Positions 43,614 through 53,274 of a stretch of 64,000 nt of DNA are shown piece after piece; the stretch's first letter is position 1, and the number at the start of each line of letters is the position of its first letter. The stretch is from Stagonosporopsis chrysanthemi (taxonomy: Eukaryota; Ascomycota; Dothideomycetes; Pleosporales; Didymellaceae). The notes below the pieces were generated by a model, which ran no database searches, was not told the origin of the DNA, and worked only from the letters and a program-made list of their open reading frames with translations. The DNA lies in the NCBI GenBank assembly GCA_022560025.1, contig JAFISE010000006.1, positions 248,001 to 312,000 of the forward strand. The letters are read 5' to 3'. The translations under genes and the position numbers were made by a program.

Positions 43614-45272
43614 TTAGTCGATGGAACCACCAGTGATCTTCAAGATCATGCTGCCACTGCCCGGTTTGCTGACGACAACAGCCTGTGCGAGCTTTTCCTC
43701 TGTGATGTCCGGGAACTTCTTCCTGTAGTACTTCTCCTCCCACGCTTTCTTGACGGCCTCGACCTTGTCCTTGGGTACGAGGTGCACACTGCAGCCTCCC
43801 CACCCGGCGCCCGTGAGGCGGCTGCCAGTTGCGCCGGCGGCGCGTGCCAGCTGGCACAGCTCGTCGAGCTCGGGACAGCTGCAGTCGTAGATGTCGCGGC
43901 ACGAGTCTTGGGTTGAGTTCATGAGGTCGCCAAGGGATTGGAGGTAGGCCTTGTCTGTGGAGGGGGGGTTGGAGAGAAGGGAGCGGAACTTGATCACGCG
44001 GAGAGCTTCTGTGAAGACGTGCAGTGCGCGTTGGCGCAGCATGAACTTTTCTGCGCGGACAGGGAACTTGGACATGTATCGCTGGTTGAGGTCGTCCTCT
44101 GAGACACCGAGGAGTGCACAAATATCGGATCTTGTGTAGCCCTCCTCCTGTGTGAGGTAGTCTTCGGTGTGCTGCACGAGCTTGTGTAGCTGAGTCTCGA
44201 AGTCTGCAACGGAGGTCTTTGTGTTGTCTGAGACGCCCTCCTTCTCCTCAAAGTATGTGTCGTGGAAGCCACGCAAGCTGACGCCCAGTGGAGAGGAATC
44301 ATTGGGCAGCTCCTTCTTCAGACCGAAAGCCTTGGCCAAGAAAGCAGCGGCGAGGGTGCATTCGACGACACGCAGGTTGTAGCATACTGGCGCTGTGACG
44401 TGCTTGTCGGCTGCAACGAAGCTCTGGGCGGTGACGAAGGTAAGCTCGGGGTCTGTTGTGGGAAACTTGATGTTGGTGTAGTCAAGACTGGGCTTGAACG
44501 AGACGTAGAGGGCGGAGCCACGGAGGGAGAAGACGGACGCAGCCTGGTCCATGCTGGAAATGAAATTAGCGATGAATGTGTACGTACATGAGGTTGGCCG
44601 ACTTACCCTCCAGAGTTGACACCGACAGCACGCTCCGACACGATGGCAAGCTCGCAGAGCTCCTTCTTGTCGACCTCGCCCTCGCCGTTCGCAGCGAGCA
44701 CTGCCAATGCGCTCGTGCATACCACCGAGGCTGAGCTCGAAAGGCCACCACCGCTGGGCACGGTGCCGTCGCAAACAATGTCCATACCAACTGACTGGAA
44801 CTTGCCGCGCTTCTTCTGGAGGAGCTCTGATACACCCTTTAGACCAGACTTGAAGTAGTTGGTCCACTCGTGCTCGGTGGAATCGATAGGAATCTCTCCC
44901 TCGGGGATCTCGAACTCTCGTGTTGGGAACTTGACCGAATTCAGATTGGCTATCCGCACCCGGGGCTTCTCGTCTGAGGGTCTGACAGCTACGGCCATGA
45001 TAAAGTCTGCGGTGATAGCCATGGGCAGTACTTCGTATAGGGAGTAGTCAATGTGCTATTACTTGTAAGTTGCGATGCGGTGCACAGGCAGCGAGGAGCT
45101 TGCTGACCTCTCCAATGATGTTAACTCGCCCAGGACTGCGCGCGACAAACTCAGCCTGCCTGCCGTGGACCTCATTGAACTTTGCAAGGAGCTTCTCCCA
45201 TCGCTTGGTCTCGACTGGAACCGCGTCTTCTGGGTAGATGTCGCGCAGCGACGTGGCTGTTGGAACCGACAT
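43614..45272 (-). CDS. GAL1: Galactokinase
   Basis: Three exons, complement(43614..44553, 44607..45055, 45108..45272), give 517 residues, the usual fungal length. The galactokinase signature GRVNIIGEHIDYS is split by the first intron after GE (donor GTCAGC). The GHMP motif VPSGGGLSSSASVV and the third motif GSRLTGAGWGGCSVHLVP are intact, as is VGVNSGGMDQAASVF, which is split by the second intron. It phosphorylates alpha-D-galactose to galactose-1-phosphate with ATP, the first Leloir step in the cytosol. No other GAL gene is adjacent. A TATA-like CATATAA about 95 bp upstream of the ATG is a possible promoter element. Confidence 0.96.
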
Positions 45273-45614
45273 TGCGATTTGAGAGTAAGTAAGCTCTGAA
45301 AAGCGAGACAGAGCAAGAGAGAGAAAACAAGAGAAGGAGGGACCAGCAGGAAAGAAAAGTCAGGTTATATGGATATGAGAGTCGCGAGCACCGCGGGGAT
45401 GCCAGTGCGGCTAGGCTCGAAGGGTTAATGCAGCCGCCGTAAGTCTCGTAACCCCGCCATTGGCTGCAGGTACCGCGGGTCGCAGCGCAAGCTATGATGC
45501 GGGTGAGAGCAGAGGCGGGACGTTTGCTGAAATGGACGTCCGGTCAACAGACTGGCTATCATGTCGAATTGGGTATCTCTTTTGTATCTGACAGCGCATG
45601 GTCCAGCACGACGC
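45273..45614. other. Intergenic between GAL1 promoter and DUO1 3' end
   Basis: 342 bp; GAL1 upstream region plus DUO1 3' UTR. A/G-rich next to the GAL1 start. Confidence 0.5.
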
Positions 45615-46447
45615 TCACTCGGTCCCTCTCCCTCGACCCCGACCGCGCAACCCTCGCCCGATGCCGCTGCCGGCGCGGCCTCTGGTCGAGTCGCTGCGAC
45701 TGACGCCTCGTCCGGTATGTCCTCCGACGCCGACGTATCCAGCCGGGGTGGTTGATGTTGAGGCACCGCGTGGTCGCGTGCTCGTGCCCGTGCCCGTGCC
45801 CGTGCCCGTGCCCGTGCCCCTGCCTCTGCCTCTGCCTCTGGGTGCGGGCTTGGGCGGCCCTGCTTCTGCTCTCCTGCGCTCCTCCTCTGCTTTTCTCGCT
45901 GCCGCGTCCCTGCGCGCGTGCTCTTCTGCCGCACGACGCTCGACCGCCTGCTTCCTGTGATGTTCCTCTTCCTCCAAGTCGAGCGTGTCCTGGGTTGCGC
46001 CCTGCCATTGCGGGTTCAAGATGAGCCGCTGATTGTGCTCCGTCTGGGAGAGAATGCGTGTCCATGTCTGGAGGAGTGTGGACGCGTTCTGGACCGTCTT
46101 GGACACGGTCTGCGACCGTCAGTATGTAGCGCACAGCACAGTCTTATGGCGGCGGTACGTACGCCCATGTTATCCCTGGCTTTCTGCAGGCTCTCGACGA
46201 CGCCCTCGATGACCTTGTTGACATTGCGCACGCTCTCCAGCTCGCGGCGCAACGCAGCCTCTCGGGCCTCCTCCGTGGTGTAGTGCGACTCGTTTGCGCG
46301 CGCCTTGCCCGCTGCTGCACCGTCCCCGCCCGCGGCCGCAGCACCCTCGGCGCGCTGCTTATTCTTGCGAGCGGCCGGGGTGTCGAAGAGCGCGTCGCTG
46401 TCCGAGTCGGACAGGTTGAGGTCGTCCATGTTGGGTGGCGGCGCCAT
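45615..46447 (-). CDS. DUO1: DASH complex subunit Duo1
   Basis: Two exons, complement(45615..46109, 46163..46447), give 259 residues joined as KARDNMG/TVSKTV. After an acidic Ser/Asp start, the Duo1 core is plain: ESHYTTEEAREAALRRELES, VRNVNKVIEGVVESLQKARDN, NASTLLQTWTRILSQTEHNQ and RLILNPQWQGATQD. In yeasts DASH/Dam1 complexes ring kinetochore microtubules and couple chromosomes to depolymerising ends in mitosis. The C-terminal 110 residues are unusual: a Glu/Arg helix, then RG and GT dipeptide repeats encoded by a hexanucleotide array, giving an RGG-like tail. The gene is divergent from the 440-residue nuclear-type protein. Confidence 0.92.
45784..45837. repeat. Hexanucleotide array inside DUO1
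   Basis: Six GTGCCC units (45784-45819) followed by three CTGCCT units. On the coding strand they encode Gly-Thr and Arg-Gly dipeptides, so unit number can vary without shifting the frame. Confidence 0.9.
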
Positions 46448-46853
46448 GATGCGTGCGGGTTCCGTGGCTCGAGGTCGGGCTGCACGTGTTTTGTTGTTGT
46501 TCGGCCAACCCTCGCCGGCCAGGGCGTGGTGGGGTGCAGCCCGCCAGCGCGCAAGGGGCAGGGCAGCGGCGTGCGCTTGGCGCCTTCCCGCCAGCCTCAC
46601 CAACCTCCTCCATGCCCAGTGCACAACCGTTCGCACCGTAGCGAGACCCCGTCAGCTCCACTTCACCGTCACCGTCCCCTATCTCTATCGATACTCCGCA
46701 CTGCGCCCCTTATCGCCTGAACTCTGCGCACCGCGACTGCGGCGCCTGTTGAAAGCGCGTGGACTAGCTTGTTTTGGCTCTGGATCTCGTGTAAACGCGC
46801 TTCACCTCCACCGTGAATCAACCACCCCACGCATCAGGACACTTCACTTCACC
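46448..46853. promoter_or_regulatory. Divergent promoter of DUO1 and the 440-residue protein
   Basis: 406 bp between start codons with ACGCG cores at 46755-46759 (minus strand) and 46794-46798 (plus strand). The G1/S-type reading is inference. Confidence 0.4.
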
Positions 46854-48278
46854 ATGAACCGCACCCCGTCGCCCCCTCGCCGGGTGCACACGCCACCGGC
46901 GCCTCTTCACGGGGACAATTGGGAGCCGTTTTCCCCGCGCCGCTCCAGCAGGGTCGCCGCACAACGCGGCCTTCACCTCGAGCAAACAGACAGCGCACGC
47001 ACCCCACGGACCAGGCGCGACGTATCGCCCGTCGCTTCTTCGAGGAAACCCACGGCGCGCGCCTCCAACTTCACTCTGTCACCACCATCCTCGCCCGCCT
47101 CTCCACCAACGCACCGCACACCACACTCGACGCGTCGCGCCCTGTTCGCCGCAGCACCTGCGCCCGACTCGGACTCGGACCAGCCTCCACCAACATCAGG
47201 GCGCCGCTTTCTCGCATCCATGGCACCGAGCATGCTCCCCACTCCGGCCAAGACTCCGCGCAAGCGCGCACTGCATTCGGAGCAGTCGATCAAGCCCACA
47301 GCGCGCGTCTTGTTCCCTAACCGCCCCGCGACTATCGATGAGGTGACCCCACGAAAGGCGCGCAAGTTCACCAAGAACGTCTATTCTTTGAACAGCTTCG
47401 AGGAGAACGGCGCATCGTCTGAGAAGATTGAGATCTACACCGACTCAAAGGAGCGCATCCCTACCGCTGATGAGGCCGACGACGACGACGACGACGACGA
47501 CGAGAATCCGTTTGTCATCAAAAAAGGCAAAGGAAAGGCCAAGGCGAAAGCGAAGCCAAGGGCCACGCCCCAAAAGCGCAAGAAGAACGCAAAAACCGAG
47601 CGCGTGGAGGAAGCTAGCAGCCGCATGGAGGAGGCTGTGAATCGCGATGAGGGCATGATCTACATCTTGTAAGCGCGCCAATTCCATGATGCGTACTACT
47701 CAACTAACGGAGAACACAGTCGTGGAAAGAAGGTGTTCCGCAAGTTCCATGACGACCATCCGTCTGACGCGCTCACTGAAGAAGACGAGGAAGCGTCCGG
47801 GGACGATCTTCATCTACTTCGCCAGGCTGGACCTGCAGCGCGTCGCCCTCTGACCCGCTCGTCTATCAAGCCGAAGCTGCTGTTTCAAGAAGAGATCAAG
47901 CAGAGGAAGCTCCAAAACGGCGAAGTCACCGAGGACGAAGAGGAGGTAACCACCGACATCGACACCCCCCTCGCGACCCCAAGCCGAGGCAAGGGCAAGA
48001 TGGTTATGCACATCGCAGACGCACTGCAGGAAGCCACTCCGCCTCCCACTGTGCGCAAGGTCAAGCGAGGTACGCTCTACTTTCCTCGGGTGCCACCGAA
48101 CCCAACTGACAACACCACAGAAATCTCGTTCGATTCCTGGACCCGCGTCAAGTCCGCCCACAGCTCCGGCAGCTCCTCGCGCGGCCCCAAGCGCATCGGC
48201 TCTCCGCTGGTGCGTGAGACGGACAAGAAGGCTCGCAGTGAGCACTCCTCGTCTTCCATGTCAATCGACAGTCTCTAA
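46854..48278 (+). CDS. Nuclear-type protein with many proline-directed sites, unknown function
   Basis: Three exons (46854..47668, 47720..48069, 48121..48278) give 440 residues. The N-terminal 150 residues are Arg/Pro/Ser/Thr-rich (NRTPSPPRRVHTPP, SPRRSSR). Then come MLPTPAKTPRKRALHSEQS, ARVLFPNRPATIDEVTPRKARK, an eight-Asp run (DDDDDDDDENPFV), a Lys/Ala-rich KGKGKAKAKAKP basic stretch and a short ordered-looking block IYIFRGKKVFRKFHDDH. RIKPKLLFQEE-like sequence (SSIKPKLLFQEEIKQRKLQN) follows. The many TP/SP sites next to basic residues resemble CDK substrates; a nuclear, cell-cycle-linked role is inferred. The 51-nt second intron is a multiple of three without a stop and could be retained. 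I do not recognise the family. Confidence 0.8.
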
Positions 48279-48767
48279 CACGGCACAGCCCGTACTTGAT
48301 CCACTTTACCCTGCAAGCGAATTTTGAATAGCAAAGGCTTTTGATGACTTTGCCGCGAGCTTGCCAACGCTGTCTCCGGCTGGCGGCACTCTTGTCTTGT
48401 TTCTTTACTGGCGTTCACGGGCTTCGGATTAGCAATCTGCACACAGGATACCCAGCATTTAGTGCGCGTCTGTAGGGGTTTGTCCTACGAGGTCGCACGG
48501 TAGGTTTGTTTTCGAGGGTAGAGGAGGGGGTCGGCGCTGTGCAACGCACAGCGCAAAGGCGAAGGATTATAGTAGCATTGACAGGCCAAGTATACGGCCT
48601 TGCGAAGAGTGGCATTGGTGGCACAGCAAGCACACCACAGGATCATCACGTAGCTAGAACCACAACCAGAACCAATCGAACAAAGACAAACACCCTGCTG
48701 CTTCTCATTCTCAATCCGTGCATGTCTGTCTCTACAAGCACCTCTCCAAGCCAGCCAAGCTAGCCAC
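48279..48767. other. Convergent intergenic spacer
   Basis: 489 bp between convergent stops, presumably 3' UTRs. Nothing else seen. Confidence 0.5.
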
Positions 48768-50090
48768 CTACTTCTTCGGCACGACCCCAAAAAACGCACT
48801 CATCTTGCGCATCCCACTCGTATCCACTTTGCGCAGCCGCTTGACAGCCAGACTCTCGCTCTTCTTGCGCCGCTCCTCGTCCTCCTTCTTGCGCTTCTTC
48901 TCCTCCCGCTCCGCCAGCTTGTCCTCGTCCACCTCGAACCCGCGCTTGCGGCTGATGTTGTCGCTGATGCTGCGCAGCGCCGCGGCTTCGGCTTTGAGCG
49001 CCGCGAGCTGCGAGAGGTGGCTTGTGAGCGGGGTGAAGTCCGGGAGGCTGGGGGAGGGGATGGCTGTGTTGGGGAGGAAGGGGGGTTGGAGCGCGGGGGG
49101 AAGGTAGGCGGTTGAGAGGTAGGCGAGTGCGGTGCGCAGGCGGAGGAGGCGGGGGATGTTTTCTGGGGTGTGGAGGGAGGGTTTTGCGGGCGCGTCGGGC
49201 TCGTCTGGGGTGGTGAGGTCGGTGGCCTGGCTCGCTGTGTCGGCGGTAGTGGCGGCGGTCGAGGGCTGGCTGTCGCTGGTTGGAGTTGAGGCGCTGTCCC
49301 CACACGAGACGGCGCTCAGGGTGCTGTCTTCGCGCTGGATGCTCATGACGGGTACGTCGAGCGCGGATTTCACAAACTTCTCTTCCATGCTCGCAGGGAG
49401 GCCGTTGCGCACCATGCGTTCGGCTTTGGCAACAAGGAGAGTGTGCAGTTTGGGTGTGGACAGGCGGTACATTGTCTCGTCGCCTGCGTCGGCCGTGTCG
49501 CAGACTTGGTGCATCTTCTTCTCCAGCATGGTGTTTAGTGATGGGTACTGTGCAAGCAGTGTCCGCCAGTGCCGTGACGAAGCGGATAGTCTGTCTGTGT
49601 ACTCGTCTACCGCGAGGAAGTGCTGCTTCGTGTCTTTTGCTGTTTTTGGTGCTAGGACTGGCAGGATAAGGAAGAGCAGGTCAATTGGTGTTGCGAGGAA
49701 GAGGTCTGCGTTTTTGGTTACGAAGCCGCTGCCGAGTCCAGTCTCGGTGTCATCTTGTTTCTCCGCCGGCTTCTGACTGTCTTCCTTCTCCCCATTTCCT
49801 GGCGACTTGCCGTCCTGACTTGTGATCAACCAACTCCGACATGCTTTCTTGGGTGCGGCGATGCGCGTGAACTCGTAGAAGCCTTTCGACGGGCAGAAGT
49901 AATAGCGTGAGGGTGTGTCGGTGGCTGGGTTGTCGAGAGTGACTATCCGTGCATCACTGGACGTATCTTTGGGGAGTATGAAGAGCTTGGGCGGATTTGA
50001 TGTGGCTGCCGGGAGCGGTCTTGTGGTGGATGGTGCTGGTTCGGGTGTAGGCTCTTTTGGCGCGGGTTTTGCGCGAGTAGCTCTTGCCAT
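48768..50090 (-). CDS. RNH202: Ribonuclease H2 subunit B
   Basis: A single exon of 440 residues. The N-terminal triple-barrel region shows FILPKDTSSDARIVTLDNP, SRYYFCPSKGFYEFTRI and KNADLFLATPIDLLFLILPVL, and the winged-helix part follows (DTADAGDETMYRLSTPKLHTLLVAKAERM). The tail is a Lys/Arg/Glu helix (AEREEKKRKKEDEERRKKSE) ending MRKMSAFFGVVPKK, which resembles the PCNA-interacting peptide at the end of animal RNase H2B. The trimer removes ribonucleotides and R-loops from nuclear DNA; subunit B is structural and recruits the enzyme to PCNA. The 376-bp divergent promoter shared with MCM10 has five ACGCG cores. Confidence 0.92.
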   Translation of the reverse strand: MARATRAKPAPKEPTPEPAPSTTRPLPAATSNPPKLFILPKDTSSDARIVTLDNPATDTPSRYYFCPSKGFYEFTRIAAPKKACRSWLITSQDGKSPGNGEKEDSQKPAEKQDDTETGLGSGFVTKNADLFLATPIDLLFLILPVLAPKTAKDTKQHFLAVDEYTDRLSASSRHWRTLLAQYPSLNTMLEKKMHQVCDTADAGDETMYRLSTPKLHTLLVAKAERMVRNGLPASMEEKFVKSALDVPVMSIQREDSTLSAVSCGDSASTPTSDSQPSTAATTADTASQATDLTTPDEPDAPAKPSLHTPENIPRLLRLRTALAYLSTAYLPPALQPPFLPNTAIPSPSLPDFTPLTSHLSQLAALKAEAAALRSISDNISRKRGFEVDEDKLAEREEKKRKKEDEERRKKSESLAVKRLRKVDTSGMRKMSAFFGVVPKK

Positions 50091-50203
50091 GCTTTTTCAA
50101 ATGTGCTGCCGTGAGATGCTGAAGTAATTTTGTCCTCTACAGCATTAATATACACGAACTTGGCAGCAGATCGTGTGTATAGTGTTCAATTGACTATCCA
50201 CCG

Positions 50204-50250
50204 ACGCGGAGTCCTGCTAAAGTGGCACGCGAACGCGACGCGGCACGCGA
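50204..50250. promoter_or_regulatory. MCB-like cluster between RNH202 and MCM10
   Basis: Five ACGCG cores on the plus strand within 47 bp: 50204, 50227, 50233, 50238 and 50245 (three ACGCGA, two ACGCGG). They lie 114-160 bp from the RNH202 ATG and 217-263 bp from the MCM10 ATG. ACGCG is the core bound by MBF-type factors at G1/S genes, and both flanking genes act in DNA replication. Confidence 0.55.
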
Positions 50251-50466
50251 AGGATCCCTGTCGTTTCATCTCAGAGCAACCTCAAGCCGCAACCTTATTT
50301 GCACGGCAAACAACAACAGCGAGTCAACACGCCAAAACAGGCTGCTGACACCTGACATACCCACACCTGCCGCCTCAAGCGTTCGCACTCTCGGGCCCGC
50401 TGCAGCTTGCTAGGCGCAAGAAATGGGTGCGCCCGAGCGGACCCTTATACACACACACCAGCGACC

Positions 50467-52913
50467 ATGATCGTACGGGAGAGCCCCAGGGCCAAGGGCG
50501 CGTCCTCCACTTCCCCGCCTGCAGATCCTTACTGACCGCCGCAGCAGGCACACAGAATCCCCCCAACTGGCCGCCCAAGTCCCCCTACGAGGCCCTGCTC
50601 AGCTCGCCGTCCGGCCGCCGCAGGTACGAAGAACGCCGAGCGCGCAAATCCGTGTCACCGTCCCCAGTGAAGCGCCGGCCGGTGTCGCTGCAGCAGCTGC
50701 AAGACGATGGCGACACCACCGAAGACGAGGATGAGGAGACGCTGCAGCTGAAACTACAGGCCATCGAGGCCCGCCTGAAGCTCAAACAGCTGCAGAAGGC
50801 CCGCAAAGCTGAGCCCGAAAGCCGCGCAATCCCATCACGACCAGGCACTGCAGCAGCAGTGCGTAGAACCGAGCTGCCGCGACCAGACGCCGACGTGCAG
50901 GTCCCTGTCTCGCCCATACGAATCCGACACAAACCAGACGAGCCGCGAAGCCCTGCGCGCGTACTTCTCGGCATCGACAAGGGACTCAAGGCATCTGAGG
51001 TCAGCCTTAAGCGTCCTGGCCAAATTCGAGCCGCAAACGGTCTCGCGCGGTCCAACACCACGGGTGCCCTGGTAACACCAAGAATCAAGTCGTTCAGCGA
51101 GCGCATTGCCGAGAGTAGGAGCAAGGAGAAGCAGCGTGAGGAGAACGAGTGCAAGCACGAAGAGAGAAGGACGAGAGGGTTTGGGTTGGGCAACGTCGCG
51201 GGAGTGAAACATGAACGACCGACATCGTCCCGAGGCTCGTCGTTCACCTCGGACACTCGAGGCTCTTTCGCGGACCTACCCCAGGTTCGCAGCTCGTTTA
51301 CCGACATGCCCCCACCGGGATCAAAGACACACAGTAGGACGCACAGCCGGTTGCTGAGTTCACAGGAAAGCGTACCCACACCACGACGGGGCTCAGTGCC
51401 TGATGCGCGCCTACCCTCGTCTGTCTCAAGACCATCGTCAAGAGGCGTTCAACCGCCGGCAACCACCTCCAGCTTCTCCAAGTATGAAGAGATCGTCCAG
51501 CGCAGCGATAGCTTTGATGGCCCCGGCTTCGAATCGTTATCAGGCTTGCATCTGAAGTCGCGTGATATGCTGCACAGTGTCGTCACGCGCACGCTTGAAG
51601 GCAAAACGGTGTTCACGATACCACAGCTCTTGAAGACCGTGAAAGCCCCGGACTACGACCCGCCAGACTGGGAGAACGACTATGTTGTAATGGGCGTGAT
51701 CTGCTCGAAGTCCTCACCTCGGGACACCCAAAACTCGGCTCGAGATAACACAAAAGGCAATCAAGAACGCAAAGAGCATGGCAAATTTATGGTTATACGG
51801 CTGACCGACTTGAAATGGGAACTCGATCTCTTTCTGTTCGACAGCGGCTACGAGCATTTCTGGAAGCTGCCGATCGGCACCCTAGTAGCCATCCTTAACC
51901 CCGACATCATGCCACCAAAGGACCGAAACAGCGGCAAATTCTCCTTAAAGCTCACCAACTCTGACGACACTGTACTTGAGATTGGAGTCGCAAGAGACTT
52001 GGACTTTTGCCGTGCGAGGAAGAAGGATGGCAAAGAGTGCGGGCAATGGGTCGACGGGCGCAAGACCGAGTTCTGCGAGTTCCATCTTGCACTGCAAGTC
52101 GAGAAAAGCAAGAGAGGCCGCATGGAAGTCAACGGCATGGTTGGCGCAGGAGGAGGCGGGAGTGGAGGCGGCATGTTCGGCAGGAGAGCGCCGAACGGCT
52201 TCAAAGGCGATCAGTTGCGCAAAGAAGGCAAATACCACGACAGCCACTTGCATGAGACCATGTTCATCGCGCCGAGACCGGGCGGCGCTGCGCGCATGCT
52301 CGATAAGGATGATCAAGGCTTTGAACGTGGTGGTAGTCGAGAAGAGCGACACCGCAGACAGCTTGCTACAAAGGAGAAGGAACGAGAGTTGGCCAAGAAG
52401 CTGGGACAAATGGGAGAGGGAACCACAGGCGGCGACTATCTGAAGAGGAGATCTGACCCCTCGGCAGCGCTCTCCACTACAATGACTCAGGAGCTGGCCA
52501 GTGCAAGACAAGAAAAGGCCGTTGAGTGCGACTATGGAAGCCTCCTCAACCGAAAGGCAGCAGACGTCTCGTTGAACCGAAAAGCGAGTGCCTCCCTTAT
52601 ACCGTCGAAACGAAAGCACTCTAACGCAAGCAAGACCACTGCGGCCAGGACCAGCGAACCTGTCGGATGGAGCGGTGCTTTCAAGCACAGTCTCGTCCTT
52701 TCGCCGCAGAAATCGCGCCCTCTCTCGCCGAGTAAAAGTCGCCCCGACTCTGCTTTGCGTGGGACAAGAGCAGGGAGTCCGGCAAAGAAGAAGGCGCGTC
52801 TGCTATTGCCTGAGAAGGGCATACGAGAGCCTGGTCGCGAGAGTCTTGGTGGTCTCGACATTGGGCTGATTGCAGCCATGGACGATGACGACGACGATTT
52901 GGAAGTCGTGTAA
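50467..52913 (+). CDS. MCM10: Mcm10 replication initiation factor
   Basis: The main exon is 50556..52913. The frame is open upstream but lacks ATG, so I infer a two-codon first exon (50467..50472, ATG ATC) and an intron 50473..50555 (GTACGG donor, TACTGAC branch point, ACAG acceptor), giving 787 residues starting MI-NPPNWPPKSPYEALLSSP. An N-terminal coiled coil (LQLKLQAIEARLKLKQLQKA) is followed by disorder. The OB fold (MLHSVVTRTLEGKTVFTIPQ, DYVVMGVICSKSS, GTLVAILNPDIM) leads to the zinc ribbon CRARKKDGKECG...EFCEFH, spaced C-x9-C-x11-C-x2-H as in Mcm10. Mcm10 activates the CMG helicase and links it to polymerase alpha in nuclear replication. Confidence 0.92.
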
Positions 52914-53274
52914 TTCTCGTCAGATCTACCTCGATCTTATGGTTTTTCTAGTGTATGGTTGTCACGCAGCAACAGGGTGAGCAACGATCATGGCGTTCAA
53001 AATGCGCCGCGCTGATTGGCGGGGCTAAGCGAGGGCATTGGGCGAATTTGCGTTTTGGGCTTGGTTCGCCTGGACAGATACCACAGTAACGAGTTTCCTA
53101 GTGTACAACAGTATCCATAGACCTGGCATTGGTCTTTTCCTTGAATCGAAATACATTGCTGCTCTGTAACTATTCGTGGATCTCACCATCGCAACAGCAC
53201 TAGGCCACTGGTCCCTGATCAGGAAGAGCAGGACCAACACCAACCCCCCGACACCCCAAAACACGTGTAACACC
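52914..53274. other. Intergenic between MCM10 and the TTL-like gene
   Basis: 361 bp holding MCM10 3' UTR and the next promoter. No other signal seen. Confidence 0.5.

Noticed and set aside
45559..46134. Long alternative frames across DUO1
   Set aside because: They arise from the GTGCCC hexamer array being open in several frames; the Duo1 core lies in only one.
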